From positions 186,001-250,000 of the forward strand of contig NZ_JAATVW010000002.1 in the NCBI RefSeq assembly GCF_011947225.1: a stretch of 64,000 nucleotides of DNA, in the 5' to 3' direction. The notes below the pieces were generated by a model. That model saw nothing but the letters and a program-made list of their open reading frames with translations. It was not told the origin of the DNA and did not search any database. Numbering within the stretch: position 1 is the first letter of the stretch; every line of letters begins with the position of its first letter. This document shows positions 24,039 through 31,477 of this stretch, piece by piece. The stretch comes from Planosporangium flavigriseum (GTDB taxonomy: Bacteria; Actinomycetota; Actinomycetes; Mycobacteriales; Micromonosporaceae). The position numbers and the translations under genes were made by a program.

Positions 24039-25009
24039 GCTGTACTCCCCAGTACAGAGTCAGCGCCTTGGGCGAGCAGGTCGGCTGCGAGCAGCCGGCC
24101 GACCTGATCGGCCTCAGCGAGCGTTCCGGTGCGCGACAGCCGGACGCCGAAACGACCATCCGGGCTGAACACGGCACCGCGCACGTAGATCTCGAGGCCG
24201 TTGTCGCCTTCGGCGACCTCGGCCAGGGCGGCGACCGGTGCGGAGCAGCCGGCCTCCAGTTCCGCGAGCATGGCTCGCTCGGCCGTCACCGCAGCACGGG
24301 TGTCCGTGTCGTTGAGGACGGCGAGCAGCTCGAGCAACTCGTCGTTGTCTTCCCGGCACTCAACGGCCAGCGCCCCTTGAGCCGGGGCGGGCAGCACGAG
24401 CATCGGGTCGAGAATTTCGGTTGCCTCGGCCGCCCGGCCGAGGCGGGACAGACCGGCACGCGCCAGGACGATACCGTCCAGCTCGCCCTGAGCGACTTTA
24501 CGCAACCGAGTATCAACATTACCTCGAATTGGTACACATTCGAGATTTCTGCCGAGCGCGGCGATCTGGGCGATTCGCCGAGGCGAGCCGGTGCCGATCC
24601 GCGCGCCACCCGGAAGCTCGGTCAGCGTCCGCCCGTCTCGGGCGACGAGCACGTCACGGGGGTCCTCCCGCGGCGGCACGGCGGCGATGCGCAGGCCCTC
24701 GCCGAAGGTCCGGGGCGCGGTGGAGCCCCGCGGGCCGGGCCCCTCGTGCAGGGACGTCGGCAGATCCTTGTAGGAGTGGACCGCGAAATCGATCTCTTTG
24801 GCCATGAGTGCGTCCCGGAGAGCGCTGACGAACACGCCGACCCCCAGGTGGGCGATCGGGGCGCTCGACCGGTCACCGGCCGTGCTGATCTCCACCAACT
24901 CGACCTCGCGCCCGGTCTTGGACCGGACGGCGTCGGCGATCATGCCGGACTGGGCCATCGCGAGAGCGCTTGCCCGGGTGCCCAGCCTCAGCTTCCCATG
25001 GACCGTCAT
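24035..25009 (-). CDS. hemC: Porphobilinogen deaminase (hydroxymethylbilane synthase)
   Basis: A 324-residue enzyme. It has RLGTRASALAMAQ, DLPTSLHEGP, the cofactor-binding region RGNVDTRL, and the dipyrromethane Cys in ELEAGCSAPVAAL. It polymerises four porphobilinogens. ATG 25009 overlaps the hemA stop (ATGA) and is preceded by GGAGGAG. A 60-nt stretch around RGNVDTRL (roughly 24487-24550) uses A/T third positions in about 16 of 20 codons, including AGA, TGT and GTA, unlike the rest of the gene. Confidence 0.94.
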   Translation of the reverse strand: MTVHGKLRLGTRASALAMAQSGMIADAVRSKTGREVELVEISTAGDRSSAPIAHLGVGVFVSALRDALMAKEIDFAVHSYKDLPTSLHEGPGPRGSTAPRTFGEGLRIAAVPPREDPRDVLVARDGRTLTELPGGARIGTGSPRRIAQIAALGRNLECVPIRGNVDTRLRKVAQGELDGIVLARAGLSRLGRAAEATEILDPMLVLPAPAQGALAVECREDNDELLELLAVLNDTDTRAAVTAERAMLAELEAGCSAPVAALAEVAEGDNGLEIYVRGAVFSPDGRFGVRLSRTGTLAEADQVGRLLAADLLAQGADSVLGSTA

Positions 25010-26421
25010 GACTCCTCCGACCTCGGAACATCGACGCCGCACGCGCCGACAGGGTCGATGGCCTGCGGAATCTCCAGGTCGAACAGTGCCCGCAACGCGA
25101 CCGCGTATGCCTCGCCGCCGGGCTCGGCGGCGAGTTGACGCACCCGCACCGAGGGCAGGTGCAGCAACCGCTGCACGATCCGGTGCACCGTGTACGCCAC
25201 GTCGTCGCGCTGCTCGTCGGTGAGGTCCGGGCGGCGCTGCCGTAGCCGACCCAGCTCCGCCGTGACGACCTCGTCGGCCCGGGCCCGCAGCGCGGCGACC
25301 GTCGGTGCGACGTCGGAGCTGCGCTGCCAGTTACGGAACGCCTCCACCTCGTCGGTCACGATCGCCTCGGCCGCCCGGACGTCGGTGTCGGCCGGCAGGC
25401 CGAGCTGCTCGCCCTCCGGCAGGACGACGTCCCCGGCGACGCCGATGACGTTGGCGGCCTCGCCCGCCCGCTCGTCGGCGGCGAGACCGATGCGCTCCAT
25501 GTCGACCAGGATCACGCCGGGCAGGTCACCGACGCCGGGCGCGACGTCCCGGGGCACGGCGAGGTCGAGTACGAGCAGTGGCCGCGCCGTCGAGTCCGAC
25601 CTCCGCGCGGCCAGCAGTTCGGGGGTGAGCACCGGCTCCGGCGAGGCGGTGGCACACACCACCAGATCGACCTTTGCCAGTGCCGAAGCGAGCTCGTCGA
25701 AGGGCACGGCCTCGGCGTCATAGTTGGCCGCGAGCCGCTGCGCCCGCGCCGCGCCGCGGTTGGCGACGTAGATGTGACGCGCGCCGGCCCGGCGCAGCGT
25801 GGCGAGAGCAAGCGCACCCATGGCGCCCGCGCCGATCACGAGCGCGTCCGCCGGCGCCTCCACCGGGAAGCCCTCGGTCTGCTCGCCGTACAGGCTGGAC
25901 AGGCCCAACCGGAGCGCCGCGGTGACGACGCTCTGGCCCGCGCGGTCGATGTCGGTCTCGGCGTGCGCACGCTTACCCACCCGCAGCGCCTGCTGGGTCA
26001 GCTCGTGCAGCAGCCGGCCGGCGGTGCTGTGCTCGGTGGCCACCGCGTACGCGTCGCGCAACTGGCCGAGGATCTGCGCCTCGCCGACGACCATGGAGTC
26101 CAGCCCGGCGGCCACGCGGAAGGCGTGCCGGACCGCGTCGGAGTCGTAGTTGACGTAGAGGTGCGGGGCCAAGTCAGCGACGGAGCAGCCGGCTCGCTCG
26201 GCGAGCACGGCACCGATGTCGGAGAGACCGCCGTGGAACGCCGACACCGCCGCGTATACCTCCACCCGGTTACAGGTGGACAGCACGAGGGCCTCGCCGA
26301 CGTACTCCTGGGCGAGTAAACGGGTCAGCAGTTGGGGGATCTGGTCGGCGGTCACTGCGAGCCGCTCCAGCAGGGGGACTCCAGCGGTGCGGTGCGAAAC
26401 GCCGACAACGAGCAGGTTCAC
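25006..26421 (-). CDS. hemA: Glutamyl-tRNA reductase
   Basis: A 471-residue enzyme making glutamate-1-semialdehyde, the first committed step of C5 tetrapyrrole synthesis. It has VGVSHRTAGVPLLE, the catalytic Cys in LSTCNRVEVYAAV, VVGEAQILGQ, and the NADPH site VIGAGAMGALA. GTG 26421 overlaps the rex TGA (GTGA) with GGGGAGG upstream. It contains a rare TTA leucine codon at codon 35 (26317-26319), so its translation may depend on the bldA-type tRNA in this organism. Confidence 0.95.
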   Translation of the reverse strand: MNLLVVGVSHRTAGVPLLERLAVTADQIPQLLTRLLAQEYVGEALVLSTCNRVEVYAAVSAFHGGLSDIGAVLAERAGCSVADLAPHLYVNYDSDAVRHAFRVAAGLDSMVVGEAQILGQLRDAYAVATEHSTAGRLLHELTQQALRVGKRAHAETDIDRAGQSVVTAALRLGLSSLYGEQTEGFPVEAPADALVIGAGAMGALALATLRRAGARHIYVANRGAARAQRLAANYDAEAVPFDELASALAKVDLVVCATASPEPVLTPELLAARRSDSTARPLLVLDLAVPRDVAPGVGDLPGVILVDMERIGLAADERAGEAANVIGVAGDVVLPEGEQLGLPADTDVRAAEAIVTDEVEAFRNWQRSSDVAPTVAALRARADEVVTAELGRLRQRRPDLTDEQRDDVAYTVHRIVQRLLHLPSVRVRQLAAEPGGEAYAVALRALFDLEIPQAIDPVGACGVDVPRSEES

Positions 26422-27173
26422 GTAGCGAGCGCCTCCCCATCGAGGGTTGGACGGATCTTCATGCTGCCGTCGCCGGTGGGCGACGGCAGGGTGGTCAGCG
26501 CCGATTTGCGATGCTCGTGGAACGACAGGATCTGAAGCTCGATCGCCAGATCGACCTTTCGCACGTCGACCCCGTCGGGCACGGACAACACGCACGGCGC
26601 GAAGTTAAGGATGCTGGTGACACCCGCCGCGACCAAACGATCGGCGACCGACTGGGCGGCGTGGGCGGGCGTGGCGATGACGGCGATCGAGATCGCCTCG
26701 GCGGCCACCACCTCGGGCAGCCGCGCGATGTCGTGCACCACCAGGCCGTTGATGCGCTCACCGATCCGCCCCGGGTCGGCGTCGAACAGCGCGGCGATAC
26801 GGAATCCTCGACTGCTGAACCCAGCGTAACCGGCAAGCGCGTGACCAAGGTTACCCACACCGACGAGGGCGACGGCCCGTCGTTGGGTGAGGCCGAGGAC
26901 ATGCTCGATCTGCGCGATCAGCAGGGCGACGTCGTAGCCGACCCCGCGGGTGCCGTACGAGCCCAGGTGAGACAGGTCCTTGCGCAGTTTGGCGGAGTTC
27001 ACACCGGCCGCGGCGGCCAAGCCCTCGCTGGACACCGTGTCGAAGCCGGTCTCCGCGAGGTTGTGCAGGGCACGGAGATACTCCGGTAGCCGGGCGACGG
27101 TGGCTTCGGGAAGGTCCGGGAAGACGGCCCCGTCGGATACACCGGCGGCTTGCCCGTTGCGCTGCTGGCTCAT
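26418..27173 (-). CDS. rex: Redox-sensing transcriptional repressor Rex
   Basis: A 251-residue protein. An N-terminal winged helix (RLPEYLRALHNL, SAKLRKDLSHLGSYGTRGVGY) precedes a Rossmann domain with VGVGNLGHALAGY, the site that senses the NADH/NAD+ ratio. NADH releases Rex from DNA. A Rex operator lies in its own promoter, and it leads the hem operon, as in Streptomyces (SCO3320 region). The segment coding GNLGHALAGYAGFSSRGFR uses many A/T third positions. Confidence 0.95.
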   Translation of the reverse strand: MSQQRNGQAAGVSDGAVFPDLPEATVARLPEYLRALHNLAETGFDTVSSEGLAAAAGVNSAKLRKDLSHLGSYGTRGVGYDVALLIAQIEHVLGLTQRRAVALVGVGNLGHALAGYAGFSSRGFRIAALFDADPGRIGERINGLVVHDIARLPEVVAAEAISIAVIATPAHAAQSVADRLVAAGVTSILNFAPCVLSVPDGVDVRKVDLAIELQILSFHEHRKSALTTLPSPTGDGSMKIRPTLDGEALAT

Positions 27174-27255
27174 CTGACTCCGAGACGTCGAACGTACTGG
27201 GAACCCCTCGTGCGCAGCCCTTGAAGGGCTGTGCTATCAGGCTCGACGTCGTAAC

Positions 27256-27285
27256 AGAGTAGGCGTTTGTGAACGCTTGCACAAA
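27256..27285 (-). promoter_or_regulatory. rex-hem promoter with Rex operator
   Basis: On the minus strand, -35 TTGTGC (27279-27284), a 17-nt spacer and -10 TACTCT (27256-27261) form a housekeeping-type promoter. The sequence TGTGAACGCTTGCACA (27268-27283) matches the Rex operator consensus TGTGAACN3TTCACA at all but one defined position and covers the -35 and spacer, so bound Rex would block RNA polymerase. A small 7-bp hairpin (27215-27231) lies in the leader. Confidence 0.85.
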
Positions 27286-27319
27286 CTCACGATCTTGAAG
27301 AAGCCCATGGTCAGCGCGA

Positions 27320-27377
27320 CTGGGCGGAGAGACGCCCTCTTCCAGACCGTGCAGAAAGAGGGGCGCGCTCCGCCCAG
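27320..27377 (-). terminator. Large hairpin terminator between HAD gene and rex promoter
   Basis: The outer 10-bp stem CTGGGCGGAG/CTCCGCCCAG (27320-27329, 27368-27377) extends through GCCCTCTT/AAGAGGGGC with one bulge. It lies downstream of the HAD gene and before the rex promoter. Its right arm resembles the hairpin at 45682-45737. Confidence 0.75.
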
Positions 27378-27407
27378 AACAAGGGCGAAACCCGACTAAA
27401 GGTACAG

Positions 27408-28067
27408 CTACCTGAGCGCCTGAGCGCCGACCGCCGCGCGGGCCAGCGAGACCGCTTCCAGCAGGCTGGTGGCGACCGGCACACCGACCTCGGCGAGCCG
27501 ATCCGGATGAGTGAAGCCACCGCCGTAGAGCACGCAGGCCGCGCCGACCGCCGCCGCCGCGTGCGCATCGTCAGCCGAGTCGCCGATCAGCACGGCGTCG
27601 GCGGCGGCCACCCCAAGGGCATCCAGGTGCCCGACCAGGTGCTCCGCCTTGTGACCGCCGGCGACGACGTCCGGACGGAGCCCGTCGATGCGCTCGAACA
27701 CGGCGTGCAGCCCGCGCCGGGTCACCTCCGGCACAAGCTCCTCGTGGAACCACATGGACAACAGCGACTGGGTGCCCGGCCAGGCCTTCATCGCCGCCTC
27801 GGCGTCGGCCGCGAGCCCGCAGTCGAGCAGGCCCTCCCGGTAGAAGTCGTGGTAGACCCGATCGAGCTGGAGGAACTCCTCCGTCGACAGCGACCGGCCG
27901 AGCACGTGGCCGTAGTAGTCGGCGATCGGGCGGCGGAAGTCGCGCCGGTGATCGTCAGTGGTGATCTCCGGGCCGCCGATGGCCGTGAGTGAGACGTTCG
28001 TCGCAGCGACAACGAGGGTCAGATCATCGAGCAGGGTGCCGTTCCAGTCCCAGACAAGGTGAGCCAC
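27408..28067 (-). CDS. HAD-superfamily phosphatase (Gph-like)
   Basis: A 219-residue protein with motif I WDWNGTLLDD (nucleophile Asp kept, second acid replaced by Asn), the motif II/III region GHKAEHL and motif IV LIGDSADD. The layout matches phosphoglycolate-type or pyrophosphatase-type HAD enzymes with a helical cap. The DxN variant is seen in several actinobacterial relatives. It should be a cytosolic phosphomonoesterase; substrate unknown. It lies upstream of rex on the same strand behind a terminator. Confidence 0.82.
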   Translation of the reverse strand: MAHLVWDWNGTLLDDLTLVVAATNVSLTAIGGPEITTDDHRRDFRRPIADYYGHVLGRSLSTEEFLQLDRVYHDFYREGLLDCGLAADAEAAMKAWPGTQSLLSMWFHEELVPEVTRRGLHAVFERIDGLRPDVVAGGHKAEHLVGHLDALGVAAADAVLIGDSADDAHAAAAVGAACVLYGGGFTHPDRLAEVGVPVATSLLEAVSLARAAVGAQALR

Positions 28068-28095
28068 GCGGCAACCTTAGCGACCGGGACCGACG

Positions 28096-28335
28096 CTAGC
28101 GACCGAGATCTCGCAGCAGTCGATCTTCCTCGACCCGCCAGTACCCGTGCTCCTTGCCGTCGAGGAGCACCACCGGGATCCGGTCGCCGTACTCCCCTTC
28201 CAACTCCCGGTCGCCGCTGATGTCAACCTCGTGCCAGCTCTCGCCCGACGCCTCGGCGACCCGCGCCATCGCCCCCTTGGCGACGTCGCACAGGTGGCAC
28301 CCCGGTCGGGTCAACAGCACGAGCCGGTCAGCCAC
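28096..28335 (-). CDS. Glutaredoxin/thioredoxin-fold protein with CxxC
   Basis: A 79-residue thioredoxin-fold protein. LVLLTRPGCHLCDVAK gives the redox-active CHLC, and RIPVVLLDGKEHGYW contains the cis-Pro. It is shorter than thioredoxin and of the glutaredoxin-like DUF836 type. GTG 28335 overlaps the stop of the AMP-ligase gene by 8 nt, with GGGAGAG upstream. The mycobacterial relative Rv0508 also lies beside hemA. A role in thiol-disulfide balance is inferred. Confidence 0.82.
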   Translation of the reverse strand: MADRLVLLTRPGCHLCDVAKGAMARVAEASGESWHEVDISGDRELEGEYGDRIPVVLLDGKEHGYWRVEEDRLLRDLGR

Positions 28336-29923
28336 CGAGCTCTCCCTTACGGACCTTGCCCGTCGCGGACTTGGGCAGCTCGGCAAGGAACTCCACCGCG
28401 GTCGGGCACTTGAACCGGGCGAGGTTGCGCTCGCAGTAGGCGATGATCTCCTCGGCCGTGACCGTAGCGCCGGGGCTGCGGACGACGTAGGCCTTCACGG
28501 TCTGCTGGGTGTACGGGTGCGGCACCCCCACCACGGCCGAATCGGCCACCGCCGGGTGGCTGCCCAGCACCAGTTCGACCTCGTGGGGGTACACGTTGAA
28601 CCCGCTCACGATGATCACGTCACCGACCCGGTCCACCAGGAACAGGTCGCCGTCGGCGTCGGCGTACGCGATGTCGGCGGTCGACCACCAGCCATCGGCG
28701 TCCGGGCCGTCAGCCCCGTCCGGCCAGTACCCGGAGAAAAGATTCGGGCCGCGCGCGACGATCACGCCGGGATCCGTCCCGGGGCTCTCCGGCGAGTCGT
28801 ACTCGACCTCGAAGTCCTCGTCGTCGATCCCCTCGTCGTCGACGGCGCCGACCACGTTGCCCTCCGCGTCGACGAGCTTGACTTCGACGTCGGGCAGCGG
28901 GCCCCCGATCGACCCCACCTTCGGGGACTTGTCCCCCAGCGTCGTGGTGAGCACCGGCGCGGTCTCGGTCAGCCCGTACCCCTCGTACACCGGCCGGCCG
29001 ACGACCTCGGCGAACCGGCGCGCGGTCTCGACGTCCAGCGGCGCGGCGCCGGAGACGGCCACCCGGACGCCGGCGAACGCGGTCGCCAGCTGGTCGCCCA
29101 TGAGCGACCAGGCGACGAACATCGGCGGTACACCGACGACCACCGTGACGCCGTGGCGGCGGATCCGCGCGAGCGTGTCCGCCGGGTCGAATCGCTCGAC
29201 GAGGACGCCGCACGCGCCGTGGTAGGCGATGGCGCCCAGGCCGGTATTGAGCCCGTACGAGTGGAACAGCGGCAGCGTGAGCAGCACCACGTCGTCCGCG
29301 TTCATGGGCTGCGGTTCGATCGCGGCGAGCTGGGCGTGGTTCGCAATCAGCGCCCGGTGCGACAGCATCGCGCCCTTGGGCATCCCTGACGTGCCCGAGG
29401 TGAAGAGCAGAACGGCGATGTCCTCACCGCCGGCGGTCGGCTCCACCGGGTCCGGGGCGCCCGCGAGAAGCTCGGCGAAGGGGCGTGCGGCGATGCCACC
29501 GTCACCGGTCGATTCACCCAGGGTGTACGCGTACCGCAGCGTCGGCACGTCGACGCCGGCGAGGGCATCGAGAACGGCCGGCGTCCCGACGATCACCTCG
29601 GCACCGGTGTCGGTCAGCACGTACTGCAGTTCCCGCGCCGTGTAGCCGGGGTTGACCGGCACGACGACCAGGCCGGCGCGCAGCGCGCCGAAGTAGGCGG
29701 CGGCGAAATCCGGAACGTTGGGCAGCGCGATCGCCACCCGGGGCGCCACGGCCGCGTCGGGCTCGGCCCGGACGAGGTCGCGCAGCACGGTGGCCACGGC
29801 GTCGACCTGCCCGTCCAACTCCCCCCAGGTGAGCACCTGGTCGTGCCAGCGCAGCGCCGGGCGAGCGGCGCCCATCTCTGCGGCTCGACGGACGAGATCG
29901 GCCACGTTTCGTACGTCCTGCAC
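28328..29923 (-). CDS. AMP-dependent acyl-CoA synthetase/ligase (ANL family)
   Basis: A 531-residue enzyme with the P-loop FTSGTSGMPKGAMLSH, YEGYGLTETAP, the hinge LVDRVGDVIIVSGFNVYP and the catalytic Lys region PKSATGKVRKG. An acidic insert (about residues 370-395) lies before GVIVARGPNLF. It probably activates a fatty or aromatic acid as acyl-AMP then acyl-CoA; the substrate cannot be read from the sequence. GTG 29923 is the likely start. Its stop overlaps the thioredoxin-fold gene. Confidence 0.88.
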   Translation of the reverse strand: MQDVRNVADLVRRAAEMGAARPALRWHDQVLTWGELDGQVDAVATVLRDLVRAEPDAAVAPRVAIALPNVPDFAAAYFGALRAGLVVVPVNPGYTARELQYVLTDTGAEVIVGTPAVLDALAGVDVPTLRYAYTLGESTGDGGIAARPFAELLAGAPDPVEPTAGGEDIAVLLFTSGTSGMPKGAMLSHRALIANHAQLAAIEPQPMNADDVVLLTLPLFHSYGLNTGLGAIAYHGACGVLVERFDPADTLARIRRHGVTVVVGVPPMFVAWSLMGDQLATAFAGVRVAVSGAAPLDVETARRFAEVVGRPVYEGYGLTETAPVLTTTLGDKSPKVGSIGGPLPDVEVKLVDAEGNVVGAVDDEGIDDEDFEVEYDSPESPGTDPGVIVARGPNLFSGYWPDGADGPDADGWWSTADIAYADADGDLFLVDRVGDVIIVSGFNVYPHEVELVLGSHPAVADSAVVGVPHPYTQQTVKAYVVRSPGATVTAEEIIAYCERNLARFKCPTAVEFLAELPKSATGKVRKGELGG

Positions 29924-30260
29924 GATGGATCACACTATCGCGTCCGGGCCGCTCGAATCACCGCGAGGGCGGCGTGCGCGGGTGCGGATAGGTATCGATG
30001 AGTAGCCGTTCGGCGGATATCCGCGTGCCGTAACGGCCATCGATGACCACCACACACGCGATCTTTCGGACCTTCACGCACAAACCGGGCCCGTTCGCGT
30101 CGCGCGACGCACACGGTGTGCGACGGAGGGCCTGTCAAATCGGGAAACCTCCCACCTGTAACCGAGTGCCCACGCGTTGGTGAATAAGCCCCCCCTTATA
30201 GTCACGAGCAGTTCACCCCTTTTGGGGGGATTAATACCCCTCACCCCCGAGGAGGCCGGA
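29924..30260. promoter_or_regulatory. bldN upstream region with two structured elements and an A/T-rich promoter
   Basis: A nested hairpin lies at 29994-30044: ATCGATG pairs with CATCGAT, GCCGTT with AACGGC, and CGGATATCCG is palindromic in the centre. A 15-nt palindrome lies at 30108-30122 (CGCACAC-G-GTGTGCG). TATAGT (30197-30202) is a good -10 candidate with no clear -35. A G6 run (30224-30229) can pair with any of three C-tracts (30216, 30237 and 30244), the last directly before the leader-ORF SD GAGGAGG. Confidence 0.5.
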
Positions 30261-30383
30261 GTGCCCTACTTTGCGCTATATCAGCGCTTCTCGGGCGCGG
30301 ATCGGGGCGCCGAGTGCGCCACGCCTACGCCACTTGTCCCAGGGCTGACCGCCACCGTCCGCGAGCTCGGGAAGTGCGCGTGA
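30261..30383 (+). CDS. Possible 40-residue leader peptide coupled to bldN
   Basis: GTG 30261 has an excellent SD (GAGGAGG, 30249-30255, 5-nt spacer) and opens a 40-codon frame, MPYFALYQRFSG at the start and VRELGKCA at the end. Its TGA overlaps the bldN GTG as GTGA. The bldN start itself has only a weak GGGAAG. This suggests translational coupling or a sensing leader. It has no recognised family and could be chance, but the SD is stronger than that of most genes here. Confidence 0.5.
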   Translation: MPYFALYQRFSGADRGAECATPTPLVPGLTATVRELGKCA

Positions 30384-31291
30384 ACGCGTACGAGTTGGGT
30401 TTCGGCCCTGAGGTCCTCGCGGCCCGCCTCGCCCTCGCCGAGAGCCTGCACCTGGCCGGCACGACGGCGGTCCGCAGCGACGGCGGCGTACCGCACACCC
30501 GTCAGCGCCCGCACTCCGGTGGCCTACCCGGGGCCCGCCACGCTCCGGAAGCGGATACCCGCGCGGGCGACGGCCGAGGGATGCCGGCCGGCCGCGTGTC
30601 GCCGGAGGGCCACCCGGAGGCCTCCGGGACCGGCTCCATCGCGATCGACACCGAGTCGGATCCGCACGCGGGCGGTGGTCCGAACAGCCCGCCGCCGGGC
30701 TACCCGGACCGGCCCGACTCCGACGATGCGGCAACAGCCGTCTGGCTGCTGGTCGAGCGGGCCCAGGCGGGCGATGCCGCGGCGTTCGGGCAGATCTACG
30801 ACCGCTACTTCGACACGGTCTTCCGGTTCGTGTACTTCCGCGTCGGCAACCGGCAGCTCGCCGAGGACCTGACCGCCGACACGTTCCTCCGGGCACTCAA
30901 GCGCATCGGCAGCTTCACCTGGCAGGGCCGCGACCTCGGCGCCTGGCTGGTCACCATTGCCCGCAACCTGGTCGCCGACCACTTCAAGTCCGGTCGGTAC
31001 CGGCTGGAGGTCACGACCGGCGAAGTACTCGACGCCGAGCGCGCCGACAGTGGCCCCGAGGGCAGCCCCGAGAGCGCCGTCGTCGACCACATCACCAACG
31101 TGGCGCTGCTGAAGGCGGTCAAGCAGCTCAACCCGGAGCAGCAGGAGTGCATCGTGCTGCGCTTCCTGCAGGGCTTCTCGGTCGCCGAGACCGCACAGAC
31201 GATGGGTAAGAACGAAGGCGCGATCAAGGCCCTGCAGTACCGCGCGGTCCGCACCCTCGCTCGGTTGCTCCCCGACGGCTTCCAGCCGTGA
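30380..31291 (+). CDS. bldN: ECF RNA polymerase sigma factor BldN
   Basis: A 303-residue sigma factor. About 120 low-complexity residues (Pro/Gly/Arg-rich) precede the ECF core: region 2 (AAAFGQIYDRYFDTVFRFVYFRVGN, ending GAWLVTIARNLVADHFK) and region 4 (NPEQQECIVLRFLQGFSVAETAQ, GKNEGAIKALQYRAVRTL). The long N-terminal extension fits BldN, which in Streptomyces is a processed pro-sigma needed for aerial growth and sporulation. It lies in the Streptomyces order rex-bldN-rsbN (SCO3320-3324). GTG 30380 forms GTGA with the leader ORF. Confidence 0.85.
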   Translation: MNAYELGFGPEVLAARLALAESLHLAGTTAVRSDGGVPHTRQRPHSGGLPGARHAPEADTRAGDGRGMPAGRVSPEGHPEASGTGSIAIDTESDPHAGGGPNSPPPGYPDRPDSDDAATAVWLLVERAQAGDAAAFGQIYDRYFDTVFRFVYFRVGNRQLAEDLTADTFLRALKRIGSFTWQGRDLGAWLVTIARNLVADHFKSGRYRLEVTTGEVLDAERADSGPEGSPESAVVDHITNVALLKAVKQLNPEQQECIVLRFLQGFSVAETAQTMGKNEGAIKALQYRAVRTLARLLPDGFQP

Positions 31292-31348
31292 GGCGCAGCC
31301 TCGCAAGATCTCGTCGCAAATAGTGCCGCAACTCACGTTTCGGACGGC

Positions 31349-31377
31349 CGTAACCGGAGTCTGTGCACCTCCGTTGG
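31349..31377 (+). promoter_or_regulatory. Sigma-BldN-type promoter upstream of rsbN
   Basis: CGTAAC (31349-31354), a 17-nt spacer and CGTTGG (31372-31377) resemble the sigma-BldN promoter consensus I remember, CGTAAC-16-CGTTGA. It lies in the bldN-rsbN gap, where Streptomyces rsbN has its own BldN-dependent promoter. Confidence 0.6.
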
Positions 31378-31477
31378 ATGGAGTACGACCGGTGGCGGGG
31401 CGCCCGCTGGTCCCGGTGGCGACCCGTGCCATCCCGTCGCGCCACACACTCGCGACGAGCGAAGGCGGGTGTTCGCG

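Noticed and set aside
30177-30260. N-terminal extension of the bldN leader ORF to the start at 30177
   Set aside because: It would begin upstream of the TATAGT promoter candidate and lacks an SD; GTG 30261 has a strong one.
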